Shown: positions 7,440 to 16,619, numbered from the stretch's first letter. The stretch: 64,000 bases of DNA from Chitinophaga deserti (GCF_003149455.1 NZ_QFFK01000009.1:1-64000); one strand, 5' to 3'. The notes: generated by a model not told the origin, from the letters alone. Numbers and translations are program-made.

Positions 7440-8054
7440 TTATACGATAGCCTTCACTTCCCAGCCCTGCCGTTTGCAATGCTCCAGTATACGGGGTAGG
7501 GCGTAGCTCATACGGTCCCAGGCTTTTTCACTGTCGTGGAACACCACAATGGAGCCAGGCTGCAGTTTAAACACAACATTCTGAAGACAGGTTTCGCCGG
7601 TGATCTCCGTATCAAAATCCCCGCTCAGCACGTCCCACATAATAATGCGGTAATCCTTCTTCAGCTCCTTTATCTGGAAGGGAGAAATACGCCCGTAAGG
7701 CGGCCTGAAGAGATTAGACCGGATGTATTGGGCTGCCTCTTTAATGTTGGCCACGTATTTATCCGTTGCAGTCTTCCAGCCGTTGAGGTGGTTGTGGGTA
7801 TGATTCCCGACGGAATGCCCGTCGAGCAGAATCTGCTGATAGATCTCCGGCTGCTCCACCACATTTTTACCAATGCAGAAAAAGGTGGCTTTCGCACCAT
7901 ACTTCTTCAGTTGTTCCAGCACGAAAGGGGTGGCTTTGGGATGGGGGCCATCGTCAAAAGTGAGGTAAACTGCCGGTACGGCGGGGGAGAAATTCCAGAT
8001 ACAGCTTTTGTATAGCGACTTGAGAAGTCCGGGTGTTTTCGTAAAATAGAACAT
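7440..8054 (-). CDS. Polysaccharide deacetylase (NodB domain)
   Basis: 204 residues, one NodB homology domain (CE4). The five motifs are visible: YLTFDDGPHP (31-39), HSVGNHTHNH (about 80-89), RPPYGR, the W-D segment IIMWDVLSGDFD, and the C-terminal IVVFHDS. It removes N- or O-acetyl groups from chitin-like oligosaccharides or peptidoglycan; the substrate cannot be read from sequence. No convincing cleavable signal, only a short hydrophobic start. Divergent from gltX. Confidence 0.9.
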   Translation of the reverse strand: MFYFTKTPGLLKSLYKSCIWNFSPAVPAVYLTFDDGPHPKATPFVLEQLKKYGAKATFFCIGKNVVEQPEIYQQILLDGHSVGNHTHNHLNGWKTATDKYVANIKEAAQYIRSNLFRPPYGRISPFQIKELKKDYRIIMWDVLSGDFDTEITGETCLQNVVFKLQPGSIVVFHDSEKAWDRMSYALPRILEHCKRQGWEVKAIV

Positions 8055-8095
8055 GTTAAGCGGATTAGCGTGATCGTTCCCTGCCCCGAAATTAT

Positions 8096-8103
8096 TATTT
8101 TTG
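8096..8103 (+). promoter_or_regulatory. -7 box of gltX
   Basis: TATTTTTG, a perfect TAnnTTTG, ends 6 nt before the ATG. The gltX transcript should therefore be nearly leaderless. No TTG is present at the usual upstream distance. Confidence 0.45.
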
Positions 8104-8109
8104 CGCCGT

Positions 8110-9639
8110 ATGAGTCAGAATAAAGTAAGGGTGCGCTTTGCGCCAAGCCCTACGGGCGGACTTCACCTGGGCGGCGTTCGCACAGTGCTGTTCAATTACC
8201 TCTTTGCCCGCCAGCATAACGGTGAGTTTATCCTCCGCATCGAAGACACGGACCAGACACGCTTTGTGCCCGGCGCCGAAGAATATATCGTGGAATGCCT
8301 CCGCTGGTGCGGACTGGAACCGGACGAAAGCCCCCTCAAGGGTGGTCCTTACGGCCCTTACCGCCAATCCGAGCGTAAACCCATGTACCGCCAGTACGCC
8401 GAGCAACTGGTAGCTGCCGGTCATGCCTACTATGCCTTCGATACCCCTGAAGAGCTGGAAGCCATGCGTGAAGTAGAACGCGCCCGTGGCAACCATTCCC
8501 CTCAATACAACCATGCCGTGCGCAGCACCATGCGCAACTCCCTCAATATGGAACCGGCAGCAGTAAAGGAGCTCCTCGAAAAAGGAACCCCGCATGTTGT
8601 CCGTATAAAAATGCCGGAGAACGAAGAAGTAACCTTCACCGATATGATCCGTGGAGATGTTACTTTCCAGACTACGCTGGTAGACGATAAAGTACTGCTG
8701 AAGGCCGATGGCATGCCTACTTATCACCTCGCAGTGGTGGTGGATGATTACCTGATGAAGATCACCCATGCCTTCCGTGGAGAAGAGTGGCTGCCTTCCG
8801 CCCCTGTACACATCCTGCTCTGGAAGAACCTGGGCTGGGAAAAGGAAATGCCGCAATGGGCACACCTCCCGCTCATCCTGAAGCCCGATGGCAATGGCAA
8901 GCTCTCCAAGCGCGATGGCGACCGCCTCGGCTTCCCGGTGTATGCCATGAACTGGACCGATCCTAAAGAGAACACGCTGACGCAGGGCTTCCGTGAAAAC
9001 GGTTTCCTGCCCGAAGCATTCATCAATATGCTGGCTATGCTGGGCTGGAACGATGGTTCCGGTCAGGAGATATTTACGCTGGATGAGCTGGTAGAGAAAT
9101 TCTCCATCTCCCGCGTGCATAAAGGCGGCGCCAAGTTCGATTACGATAAAGCCAAATGGTTCAACCACCAATGGATTCAGCGTACGGGCAACGATCGTCT
9201 GATGCAGTTATTCCTCCCTATCCTCGAAGCGAAAGGAGTAATTGCAGAACCGGCTTATGTAGAAAAGATTGCCGGCATGGTGAAGGAGCGCTGCCAGTTT
9301 GTGAACGAGATCTGGGACCACGGTTTCTTCTTCTTCGTTCGCCCGCTGCAATACGACCTCGATGCCGTTAAGCCTAAATGGAATGCGGATAAGCAGGCCT
9401 TTTTCACAGAATGGATTGCTTCCCTGCTGAATCAGGAAGATTTCTCTTCCGCCGCACTGGAAGAAGGTTTCAAGGCACTGGCAGCAGCAAAGGGTATTAA
9501 GCCCGGAGAACTGCAACTGCCCTTCCGCATTATGCTTTGCGGTGGTAAATTCGGCCCTCCCGTATTCGATATCGCAGCAACAATCGGTAAGAACGAAACG
9601 ATCGACCGTATTGCACTCGCACTCGATCTGCTGAAATAA
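8110..9639 (+). CDS. gltX: Glutamate--tRNA ligase
   Basis: 509 residues, a complete class I GluRS. It charges tRNA-Glu with glutamate. RFAPSPTGGLHLGG holds the HIGH-type motif (19-22). The catalytic core continues through HAFRGEEWLPSAP, with the KMSKS-type KLSKRDGD at about 264. The C-terminal region is the helical anticodon-binding domain. I start it at the ATG at 8110 (MSQNKVRVRFAPSP); a TTG nine bases earlier is not needed. It is flanked by a bidirectional terminator and by convergent glnS. Confidence 0.96.
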   Translation: MSQNKVRVRFAPSPTGGLHLGGVRTVLFNYLFARQHNGEFILRIEDTDQTRFVPGAEEYIVECLRWCGLEPDESPLKGGPYGPYRQSERKPMYRQYAEQLVAAGHAYYAFDTPEELEAMREVERARGNHSPQYNHAVRSTMRNSLNMEPAAVKELLEKGTPHVVRIKMPENEEVTFTDMIRGDVTFQTTLVDDKVLLKADGMPTYHLAVVVDDYLMKITHAFRGEEWLPSAPVHILLWKNLGWEKEMPQWAHLPLILKPDGNGKLSKRDGDRLGFPVYAMNWTDPKENTLTQGFRENGFLPEAFINMLAMLGWNDGSGQEIFTLDELVEKFSISRVHKGGAKFDYDKAKWFNHQWIQRTGNDRLMQLFLPILEAKGVIAEPAYVEKIAGMVKERCQFVNEIWDHGFFFFVRPLQYDLDAVKPKWNADKQAFFTEWIASLLNQEDFSSAALEEGFKALAAAKGIKPGELQLPFRIMLCGGKFGPPVFDIAATIGKNETIDRIALALDLLK

Positions 9640-9658
9640 TTCAATCTTATAGTATATA

Positions 9659-9689
9659 AAAAAGGCCATCCGGTGAGGATGGCCTTTTT
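9659..9689. terminator. Bidirectional terminator of gltX and glnS
   Basis: Stem GGCCATCC / GGATGGCC, loop GGTGA, flanked by A-rich and T-rich tracts on both sides. It ends both converging transcripts. Confidence 0.85.
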
Positions 9690-9708
9690 CTATTCAGTAT
9701 GTTGAAGA

Positions 9709-11376
9709 TTATGCTTTCTTCACTTCTTTAGCCCAGGTATCTTTCAGGGTTACGGTTCTGTTGAACACAGGGCGTTCAGCGGTAGAATCGTAATCAGCCA
9801 CGAAATAACCTTTGCGGAGGAACTGGTAACGGTCTCCCGGTTTAGCGTCGGCCAGTACCGGCTCGATGTACGCCTTTTGAATGATTTCCAGAGAATTGGG
9901 GTTGATCATATCCTTGAAGTCACCTTCTTCTCCTGCAGGGTTTTCTACAGTGAAAAGGCGGTCGTACAGGCGTACTTCCGCTTCTTTAGCATGCTCGGTG
10001 CTCACCCAGTGGATGGTACCTTTCACGCTCATGGTGCTGCCTTCCGATCCGGATAAGCTTTCCGGAATGTAGGAAGCGAATACGGTGGTCACATTACCAT
10101 CGGCATCTTTCTCGAAGCCGGTGCACTCTACGATGTAAGCGTACTTCAGGCGCACCTTCAGGCCCACACCAAGGCGGAAGAACTTCTTGGGCGGGTTCTC
10201 CATGAAATCTTCCCGCTCTATCCAGAGGGTTTTGCTGAAGGTAACCTTACGGGAGCCTGCAGCAGCATCTTCAGGATTGTTCTCTGCATCTAATTCCAGC
10301 GTCTGGTTATCGGGGTAGTTGGTAATAACCAGCTTAATGGGATCCAGCACAGCCATAACCCGGTTGGCGGATTTATTCAGCTCCTCACGGATGCAGAATT
10401 CCAGCAGGCCCAGCTCAATCATGTTATCACGCTTCTGGATACCTACTCTTTCTGCAAAAGTACGGATGCTGGAAGGCGTATAGCCACGGCGGCGGAATGC
10501 AGCAATAGTTGGCATACGGGGATCGTCCCAGCCGGTAACGATGTTCTCATTCACCAGTTGCAGCAGCTTGCGCTTACTCATCACGGTATACGTGAGGTTC
10601 AGGCGTGCAAATTCGTACTGGTGGGAGGGGAAAATACCCAGCTGCTGTATGAACCAGTCGTACAGCGGGCGGTGGGGGATAAATTCCAGTGTGCAGATGG
10701 AATGGGTGATCTGCTCGATGCTGTCGCTCTGCCCGTGTGCGAAGTCGTACATAGGGTAAATGCTCCAGGCATCACCGGTGCGGTGGTGATGGGCATGCTT
10801 GATGCGGTACATGATAGGGTCGCGCATATGCATGTTGGGAGATGCCATGTCTACCTTTGCACGGAGTACCTTGGCGCCATCGGGATACTTACCTTCCCGC
10901 ATTTCACTAAACAGGCGGAGGTTCTCTTCCACGCTGCGGCTGCGGTAGGGGCTATCCTTCCCCGGCTCGGTAGGCGTGCCTTTCAGGGCAGCGATCTCAG
11001 CGGCGGTGGAATCGTCCACATAGGCGAGGCCATTTTCGATCAGTTGCACGGCAAAGCCATACAGCTGCTCAAAGTAATCGGAGGCATATAGCTCATTGGC
11101 CCAGTCGAATCCGAGCCATTTAATATCTTCTTTGATGGAATCCACGTACTCGGTGTCTTCCGTAACAGGATTGGTATCGTCGAACCGGAGGTTCGTTTGC
11201 CCGCCGTATTTCTTAGCGAGGCCGAAATTGAGGCAGATGCTTTTGGCATGCCCGATATGGAGGTAACCGTTAGGCTCGGGGGGGAAGCGTGTGTGTATCC
11301 TTCCGCCGTTAACACCGTTGGCAATATCTTCTTCTACGATCTGTTCCAGGAAATTCAGTGATCTTTCTTCGCTCAT
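9709..11376 (-). CDS. glnS: Glutamine--tRNA ligase
   Basis: 555 residues, a full GlnRS. It charges tRNA-Gln directly, so the cell need not rely on the GatCAB route for Gln-tRNA. The class I core shows TRFPPEPNGYLHIGHAKS (HIGH about 40-43), RFDDTNP, and the KMSKS-type TVMSKRK. The C-terminal half has the two beta-barrel anticodon-binding domains. The start is the ATG at 11376 (MSEERSLNFLEQ); the longer frame from a TTG is not homologous. A TACCTTTG box lies on the minus strand at 11399-11406. Divergent from the B12-binding gene. Confidence 0.95.
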   Translation of the reverse strand: MSEERSLNFLEQIVEEDIANGVNGGRIHTRFPPEPNGYLHIGHAKSICLNFGLAKKYGGQTNLRFDDTNPVTEDTEYVDSIKEDIKWLGFDWANELYASDYFEQLYGFAVQLIENGLAYVDDSTAAEIAALKGTPTEPGKDSPYRSRSVEENLRLFSEMREGKYPDGAKVLRAKVDMASPNMHMRDPIMYRIKHAHHHRTGDAWSIYPMYDFAHGQSDSIEQITHSICTLEFIPHRPLYDWFIQQLGIFPSHQYEFARLNLTYTVMSKRKLLQLVNENIVTGWDDPRMPTIAAFRRRGYTPSSIRTFAERVGIQKRDNMIELGLLEFCIREELNKSANRVMAVLDPIKLVITNYPDNQTLELDAENNPEDAAAGSRKVTFSKTLWIEREDFMENPPKKFFRLGVGLKVRLKYAYIVECTGFEKDADGNVTTVFASYIPESLSGSEGSTMSVKGTIHWVSTEHAKEAEVRLYDRLFTVENPAGEEGDFKDMINPNSLEIIQKAYIEPVLADAKPGDRYQFLRKGYFVADYDSTAERPVFNRTVTLKDTWAKEVKKA

Positions 11377-11424
11377 AATTGGCAATTTATCCGAAATGCA
11401 AAGGTAATATAATTGAAAACACGC

Positions 11425-11458
11425 TTTTGCCGCACTTTCGGGGAAAATACTACATTTA
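11425..11458 (+). promoter_or_regulatory. Promoter of the B12-binding mutase subunit
   Basis: TTTTG at 11425-11429, 21 nt spacer, TACATTTA at 11451-11458 (one mismatch to TAnnTTTG). The ATG follows 20 nt later. Confidence 0.55.
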
Positions 11459-11477
11459 CAATCCAATAATTCGAAAT

Positions 11478-11897
11478 ATGGTCAACCCGAATCAACGTCC
11501 CATCCGTGTACTGGTAGCTAAAGTTGGTCTTGATGGCCACGACCGCGGCGCCAAGGTCATAGCCTCCGCCCTCCGCGATGCGGGGATGGAAGTGATCTAT
11601 ACCGGCCTGCGGCAAACGCCCGAAATGGTGGTAAACGCCGCCCTGCAGGAAGACGTGGATGCCATCGGCGTCAGCATCCTTTCCGGTGCGCATATGACCG
11701 TATTCCCCAAGATCATTGCCCTCATGAAGGATAAAGGGATGGATGATGTGCTGCTCACCGGCGGGGGCATCATCCCCGATGCGGATATGAAGGAATTATA
11801 CGCCCTGGGCGTAGGAAAACTCTTCCCTCCCGGTACCCATACCCGTGAAATTGCGGATTATATAGACAGCTGGACCCGTGAGCATCGGGAATTTTAA
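11478..11897 (+). CDS. Cobalamin-binding small subunit of a methylmalonyl-CoA-type mutase
   Basis: 139 residues consisting only of a B12-binding Rossmann-like domain. IRVLVAKVGLDGHDRG carries the DxHxxG motif (Asp 19, His 21 as lower cobalt ligand, Gly 24). Later come SILSGAHMTVFP, LLTGGGIIPDAD and LFPPGTHTREI, as in the C-terminal domain of methylmalonyl-CoA mutase. Separate B12 subunits partner with a catalytic large subunit in split mutases. No large subunit lies in this window, though a methylmalonyl-CoA epimerase is found 17 kb away. ATG at 11478 chosen because it directly precedes the conserved domain. Confidence 0.9.
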   Translation: MVNPNQRPIRVLVAKVGLDGHDRGAKVIASALRDAGMEVIYTGLRQTPEMVVNAALQEDVDAIGVSILSGAHMTVFPKIIALMKDKGMDDVLLTGGGIIPDADMKELYALGVGKLFPPGTHTREIADYIDSWTREHREF

Positions 11898-12006
11898 CTT
11901 TTTTTGAAACTTTTCAGAAACACGTTCGTCTTCATTACGGACGGCAGCATAACAGGCGCAAAAATGCGGCAGTCCTCCATCCTTAACCAGTAAAGTAGAA
12001 ACCATC

Positions 12007-12846
12007 ATGAAATTAGTCCGCTACGCAATGCTTTGCCTGCCCCTTACCGCAGCAACCACCCTTTATGCCCAGGAAGAAACATCTACTACCAAGGCAGATA
12101 CCACCGTGGTTACCACGGAAACCAAAAAGAAAGTGAGCTACCACTTCCACATCTACGCTCCGCCCAAGCCCGGTAAAGGATATGTAACCGCAGGTGGCAA
12201 CGGCGCCCTGCTCTCTTTCGCCAATGTAAAGAACAACGACGAGCGCGTGCGTAACGTGCCCCGCTTCACCCTGTTCTTTAATATCGGAACCAACTACAAC
12301 TACGACTTCAATAATAACATCGGTATCTTTAGTGGCTTGAATATCAAGAATATAGGTCTTATTTCCAAGCCAAACGACTCCGTGAAACTGAAGCAGCGTG
12401 TATATACCCTGGGCGTTCCCGTAGGTATCAAGATCGGTGACCTCCGCAGCGGTACCTTCCTCTTCTTCGGCGGGGAATACGACATGGCGTTTAACTATAA
12501 GGAGAAGTATTTCCTCGACGGAGATAAGAAAACCAAGTTCAACGAATGGTTCAGCGACCGTACGGATCTGTTCATGCCATCCCTCTTTGCCGGCTTCCGC
12601 TTCGGCCCTGCCTTTGGCATAAAAGGCCAGTATTACCTGAACAACTTTTATAATAGTGACTTCACTGAAACTATTGACGGCGTAAAGACCCAGCCGTATA
12701 AGAACCTGAAAGCCAATATGATGTTCGTAACGCTGAGCTATAATTTCGGTATCAAAAAACATCACAAAACGCAGAAAACCACCACCACCGAGTACCGCAA
12801 AGGCACGAAGGTGATCATTGAAAAAAGAACTGAAATAGTTGATTAA
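12007..12846 (+). CDS. Outer-membrane beta-barrel protein
   Basis: 279 residues. A signal peptide (MKLVRYAMLCLPLTAATTLYAQ) is followed by an acidic, Thr-rich linker and a series of amphipathic strands (FTLFFNIGTNYNYDF, IGIFSGLNIKNIGL, TLGVPVGIKIGDL, SLFAGFRFGPAFGIKGQYYL). The last strand FVTLSYNFGIKK is followed by a basic tail (HHKTQKTTTTEYRKGTK). The architecture is of the porin/OmpW-like single-barrel type. The function is unknown. A terminator follows. Confidence 0.82.
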   Translation: MKLVRYAMLCLPLTAATTLYAQEETSTTKADTTVVTTETKKKVSYHFHIYAPPKPGKGYVTAGGNGALLSFANVKNNDERVRNVPRFTLFFNIGTNYNYDFNNNIGIFSGLNIKNIGLISKPNDSVKLKQRVYTLGVPVGIKIGDLRSGTFLFFGGEYDMAFNYKEKYFLDGDKKTKFNEWFSDRTDLFMPSLFAGFRFGPAFGIKGQYYLNNFYNSDFTETIDGVKTQPYKNLKANMMFVTLSYNFGIKKHHKTQKTTTTEYRKGTKVIIEKRTEIVD

Positions 12847-12870
12847 CAGAACTTTAGCCAACTATAGAGA

Positions 12871-12900
12871 AAGGCGTCTCCGCAAGGGGGCGCCTTTTTA
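12871..12900 (+). terminator. Terminator after the beta-barrel gene
   Basis: AAGGCGTCTC pairs with GGGGCGCCTT (with G-T wobbles) around CGCAAG, followed by TTTTTA. Confidence 0.7.
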
Positions 12901-12964
12901 TTTCCCGGTGCCCTTCAATAAACTTAAATTAGCCGGATCATACCGAATCAAAACATCTTGCCAT

Positions 12965-13741
12965 ATGTATAATACCATCAGCACTGAACTGAACAACGGC
13001 ATACTGGAGATCACCATCAACCGGCCAGACAAATTGAACGCCATCAACCGCGAAGTAATGAATGAGCTGGCGCTGGCGGTGGATGAAGTATATAAGAACG
13101 ACGGGGTTTTTGCTGCCCTCATTACCGGCAGCGGCCCCAAGGCGTTTATTGCCGGGGCAGACATATCCGAGTTCCCGAAGCTAACTACCGAGCAGGGAGA
13201 AGAACTGTCGAAGGTAGGGCATACCATTTTCCAGCGAATTGAAGACTGTCATAAGCCCATAGTGGCAGCGGTAAACGGGTTTGCCCTCGGTGGCGGGTGC
13301 GAGCTTGCTATGGCCTGCCATTTCAGGCTGGCCAGTAACAATGCCCGCTTCGGACAGCCAGAAGTAAACCTCGGCATCATCCCCGGCTACGGAGGCACCC
13401 AACGGCTTACGAGGCTCATCGGTAAAGGGAAGGCCCTGGAGCTGATGCTCACGGGGGATATGCTCAACGCGGAAGAAGCCCTGAAGTGGGGGCTGGTAAA
13501 CCACGTAACCACTCCGGAAGAGCTACTGCCCAAAACAAGGGAACTGTTGCAGAAGATCCACGGCAAAGCCCCGCTGGCAGTAGCCCGTGTTATCAAATGC
13601 GTGAATTCTTACTTCCGGTATGATGAAAATGGCTTCGAGACAGAGATCACCGAATTTGCCGCCTCCTTTGGTACGAAAGACCTGAAAGAAGGCGCTACCG
13701 CATTTATTGAGAAACGTACACCTAATTTCAAAGGAGAATAA
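12965..13741 (+). CDS. Enoyl-CoA hydratase/isomerase family protein
   Basis: 258 residues, a single crotonase domain. It is expected to hydrate trans-2-enoyl-CoA in fatty-acid or amino-acid breakdown. Motifs: TINRPDKLNAINREVM, AFIAGADISEF (first oxyanion-hole peptide, about 60-70), GFALGGGCELAMACHFR (second oxyanion loop plus the first catalytic Glu), and PEVNLGIIPGYGGTQRL with the second Glu. All the catalytic features of a true hydratase are present. The ATG at 12965 starts just before the conserved domain. The CoA substrate cannot be specified. Confidence 0.92.
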   Translation: MYNTISTELNNGILEITINRPDKLNAINREVMNELALAVDEVYKNDGVFAALITGSGPKAFIAGADISEFPKLTTEQGEELSKVGHTIFQRIEDCHKPIVAAVNGFALGGGCELAMACHFRLASNNARFGQPEVNLGIIPGYGGTQRLTRLIGKGKALELMLTGDMLNAEEALKWGLVNHVTTPEELLPKTRELLQKIHGKAPLAVARVIKCVNSYFRYDENGFETEITEFAASFGTKDLKEGATAFIEKRTPNFKGE

Positions 13742-13754
13742 ACCGGAGGTTCTG

Positions 13755-13762
13755 TAACTTTA
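13755..13762 (+). promoter_or_regulatory. Possible -7 box of fumC
   Basis: TAACTTTA, one mismatch to TAnnTTTG, 21 nt before the fumC ATG. No TTG found at the usual upstream distance. Confidence 0.35.
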
Positions 13763-13783
13763 CGGTCCAAAATAAACAGTATT

Positions 13784-15184
13784 ATGGATTTCAGGATAGA
13801 GAAAGACACGATGGGCGAGGTGAAAGTGCCTGCCAATGCATATTTCGGCGCACAAACCCAACGTTCCATCGACAATTTCAGGATAGCCCAGGACATCAAT
13901 AAAATGCCGAAGGAAATCATCAAAGCCTTCGCTTACCTGAAGAAAGCCGCTGCCCTCACTAACCAGGACGCTGGCGTACTGCCCGCAGAGAAAGCCGCCC
14001 TCATCGGCAAAGCGTGCGACGAAATTCTCGAAGGCAAACTCGACAATGAGTTCCCCCTTGTAGTTTGGCAAACCGGCTCCGGCACACAGTCTAACATGAA
14101 CGTGAACGAAGTGGTAGCCTACCGCGCTCACGTCATCAACGGCGGCCAGCTCACCGATAAGGATAAAGTACTGCATCCCAACGATGACGTGAACAAATCA
14201 CAGTCTTCCAACGATACTTTCCCCACCGCCATGCACATCGCGGCTTACAAAATGCTCGTGGAAGTAACCATCCCCGGCATCACGAAGCTCCGCAATACCC
14301 TCGCTGCCAAATCGAAGGAATACATGCACATCGTGAAGATCGGGCGTACCCACTTCATGGATGCCACCCCGCTCACATTGGGTCAGGAGATCAGCGGGTA
14401 TGTTTCCCAGCTGGATCATGGCCTGCGTGCTATCAACAACACCCTGGCGCACCTGTCTGAACTGGCACTGGGTGGCACTGCCGTAGGTACCGGTATCAAT
14501 ACTCCTGAAGGTTATGCCGTAAACGTAGCAAAGAAAATCGCGGACCTTACCGGCCTGCCTTTCGTTACAGCAGAAAATAAATTCGAATCACTGGCAGCAC
14601 ACGATGCCATCGTGGAAGCACACGGCGCACTGAAAACAGTAGCGGTGAGCCTCATGAAGATCGCGAACGATATCCGTATGCTCAGCTCCGGTCCCCGTTC
14701 CGGTATCGGTGAACTCTTCATCCCCGATAACGAACCCGGTTCTTCCATCATGCCCGGTAAAGTGAACCCCACCCAGTGTGAGGCCCTCACCATGATCGCA
14801 GCACAGGTACTGGGTAACGACGTAGCCATCAACATTGGCGGCGCCACCGGCCACTTCGAACTGAATGTGTTCAAACCCATGATGATCTACAACTTCCTCC
14901 ACTCCGCACGCCTCATCGGCGACGGTTGCGTAAGCTTCAACGATAAGTGCGCGGAAGGTCTTGCACCCATCGAGGAAAACATCAAAAAGCACGTGGATAA
15001 TTCCCTCATGCTGGTAACCGCCCTCAATACCAAGATTGGTTACTACAAAGCCGCCGAGATCGCGCAAACCGCGCATAAGGAAGGCACTACCCTGAAGGAA
15101 ATGGCGGTGAAGCTGGGTTATGTAACACCCGAAGAATTCGATGCCTGGGTGATCCCCGGTAACATGGTTGGTAAAATCGACTAA
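13784..15184 (+). CDS. fumC: Class II fumarate hydratase
   Basis: 466 residues, full length for FumC, the oxygen-stable, iron-free fumarase of the TCA cycle (fumarate to malate). N-terminal IEKDTMGEVKVPANAYFGAQTQRS, substrate motif TGSGTQSNMNVNEV, QSSNDTFPTAMH, GRTHFMDATPLTLGQE and the family signature GSSIMPGKVNP (about 317-327) are all intact. ATG at 13784. It lies 42 nt after the enoyl-CoA hydratase gene and is closed by a strong terminator. Confidence 0.96.
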   Translation: MDFRIEKDTMGEVKVPANAYFGAQTQRSIDNFRIAQDINKMPKEIIKAFAYLKKAAALTNQDAGVLPAEKAALIGKACDEILEGKLDNEFPLVVWQTGSGTQSNMNVNEVVAYRAHVINGGQLTDKDKVLHPNDDVNKSQSSNDTFPTAMHIAAYKMLVEVTIPGITKLRNTLAAKSKEYMHIVKIGRTHFMDATPLTLGQEISGYVSQLDHGLRAINNTLAHLSELALGGTAVGTGINTPEGYAVNVAKKIADLTGLPFVTAENKFESLAAHDAIVEAHGALKTVAVSLMKIANDIRMLSSGPRSGIGELFIPDNEPGSSIMPGKVNPTQCEALTMIAAQVLGNDVAINIGGATGHFELNVFKPMMIYNFLHSARLIGDGCVSFNDKCAEGLAPIEENIKKHVDNSLMLVTALNTKIGYYKAAEIAQTAHKEGTTLKEMAVKLGYVTPEEFDAWVIPGNMVGKID

Positions 15185-15208
15185 GTATATCGAACGATAT
15201 AAAAAGGA

Positions 15209-15243
15209 AAGGTTGTCTGCCGTAGCGGACAACCTTTTTTTAT
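15209..15243 (+). terminator. Terminator of fumC
   Basis: 12-bp stem AAGGTTGTCTGC / GCGGACAACCTT with one wobble, loop CGTA, followed by a T-run. Confidence 0.85.
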
Positions 15244-15454
15244 GAATCATAAGCAGAGAAAGCAAAGCATACCCGGCCCGCTCTTACAGGAGCAGACTGG
15301 ATTATCAAAACAAGCATCTGTTGCCGGAATAAAAAAAGTTCATGAAAACCTAATAGGTATTGGGTTAAGGGATACGGCACACAATATATGACGAACTAAT
15401 TCGCCAAACATGATATGTTAGTGTGATGTTGGAAGCAAATTACTGAAATGAAGA

Positions 15455-16426
15455 TTACTTCATCAGGGCGAGAACGATGGTACGGAGGCTCATGGCAATT
15501 ACCAGTACGGCTACCAGAATCATGAGGGGCTTGCGCTTCATCTTTTTAACGAGGATGGCGGCAAAGGGAGATGCGATTACACCACCGAGGATGAGCCCAA
15601 TGATAACCTGCCAGCTGTCTACACCATTGAAGAACAGGAGTGTGCCTGCGCTGGAGGCTGCTATGAAGAATTCGGCTGCGTTTACGGAGCCGATGGTATA
15701 GTTAACGGTACGGCCTTTGGCCAGCAGGGTAGAAGTAACGATAGGGCCCCATCCGCCACCGCCGATAGAGTCCATGAAGCCGCCGAAGAAGGCGAGGGGG
15801 CCAAGGCGTTTGGTTTTGCTTTTAGGCCTGCGCTTCTGTAATGCCTTACGGAGGATGAGGAGGCCGAGGATCATGAGGTAAGCACTCATGAACGGCTTAA
15901 TGATATCCCCGTCGATCACATCAGAAAGCAGCCATGCGCCTGCTATAGCGCCGATCATGCCGGGGATGAGGAGGTGGAGGAATAATTTCTTGTTGACGTT
16001 GCCCAGTTTGAAATGCGCAATACCACTGGCGCCGGTGGTAAATACTTCGGCAACATGTACACTGGTACTGGTCATAGCGGGTGATACACCCAGGCCCAGC
16101 AGGAGGGAAGAGGAGGTGGCGCCATAGGCCATGCCCAGTGCCCCGTCTATCATCTGGGCCATCAGCCCCACTCCCATAAAGAAAAGGAGCTTGCTGGTGA
16201 ACACGTTCTGAATTCCATGCGCAATACGCGTTTGCGCATCGTGCGATATCCCATAGTGATAGGTGAACCAAAGTCCGGCTGCCACCGCGAGCACAGATAC
16301 GCCAATGGCCACCCAGATCCAGTAACTCTTTTTGTTATCCTCATTTACGAGGTCTATGAGTACCTGCTGTGTGGCATCGGTAGCAACGCGCTGTTCCGCC
16401 TTATCGATCACCTCATTATGCGACAT
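15455..16426 (-). CDS. TauE/SafE family sulfite/sulfonate exporter
   Basis: 323 residues. An N-terminal cytoplasmic stretch (about 1-33) and one TM helix (about 35-55) precede the TauE/SafE domain, which has about eight further TM segments. Conserved family features are the two inverted halves beginning LMAQMIDGALGMAYGATSS and GGFMDSIGGGGWGPIVTS. Members export sulfite or organosulfonates, or exchange other anions. It shares a promoter plus 19-bp operator arrangement with the TonB receptor encoded just upstream on the same strand, so the two are probably one regulon. Confidence 0.88.
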   Translation of the reverse strand: MSHNEVIDKAEQRVATDATQQVLIDLVNEDNKKSYWIWVAIGVSVLAVAAGLWFTYHYGISHDAQTRIAHGIQNVFTSKLLFFMGVGLMAQMIDGALGMAYGATSSSLLLGLGVSPAMTSTSVHVAEVFTTGASGIAHFKLGNVNKKLFLHLLIPGMIGAIAGAWLLSDVIDGDIIKPFMSAYLMILGLLILRKALQKRRPKSKTKRLGPLAFFGGFMDSIGGGGWGPIVTSTLLAKGRTVNYTIGSVNAAEFFIAASSAGTLLFFNGVDSWQVIIGLILGGVIASPFAAILVKKMKRKPLMILVAVLVIAMSLRTIVLALMK

Positions 16427-16441
16427 ATAATAAATAATAAA

Positions 16442-16460
16442 GTCTACAGGAATTGTGGAC
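16442..16460 (-). promoter_or_regulatory. 19-bp operator at the TauE/SafE promoter
   Basis: GTCTACAGGAATTGTGGAC (plus strand): 7-bp arms GTCTACA and TGTGGAC around GGAAT, one mismatch to a perfect dyad. On the minus strand it directly follows the -7 box TATTTTTA (16461-16468), which has a TTTG (16489-16492) 20 nt upstream. The operator therefore covers the transcription start. The same arrangement occurs at 19512-19530. Confidence 0.7.
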
Positions 16461-16492
16461 TAAAAATAGATGTAATCCACGGTTTCTCCAAA
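16461..16492 (-). promoter_or_regulatory. Promoter of the TauE/SafE gene
   Basis: Minus-strand TTTG (16489-16492), 20 nt spacer, TATTTTTA (16461-16468). The gene starts about 35 nt downstream. Confidence 0.6.
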
Positions 16493-16503
16493 TATTTCTA
16501 CCC

Positions 16504-16542
16504 CTTTTAAAAAAAATGGCGGAGGCCTACGTGGCCTCCGCC
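16504..16542 (-). terminator. Terminator of the TonB receptor gene
   Basis: Perfect 10-bp stem GGCGGAGGCC / GGCCTCCGCC with loop TACGT. On the minus strand it runs into ATTTTTTTTAAAA. It separates the receptor transcript from the TauE/SafE promoter. Confidence 0.85.
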
Positions 16543-16619
16543 GGACAGGTTGGTTTTTGTGTAACAGGGTTTCCAATAGTATGGTAAAGCGGCCGCAGCA
16601 GGCTGCGGCGCGCTGTCAG

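Noticed and set aside
8095..9171. Long open frame on the minus strand opposite gltX
   Set aside because: Shadow of the gltX reading frame; composition lacks family motifs and gltX is unambiguous.
12839..12964. N-terminal extension of the enoyl-CoA hydratase back to 12839
   Set aside because: The extension reads through a terminator hairpin; the ATG at 12965 matches the family start.
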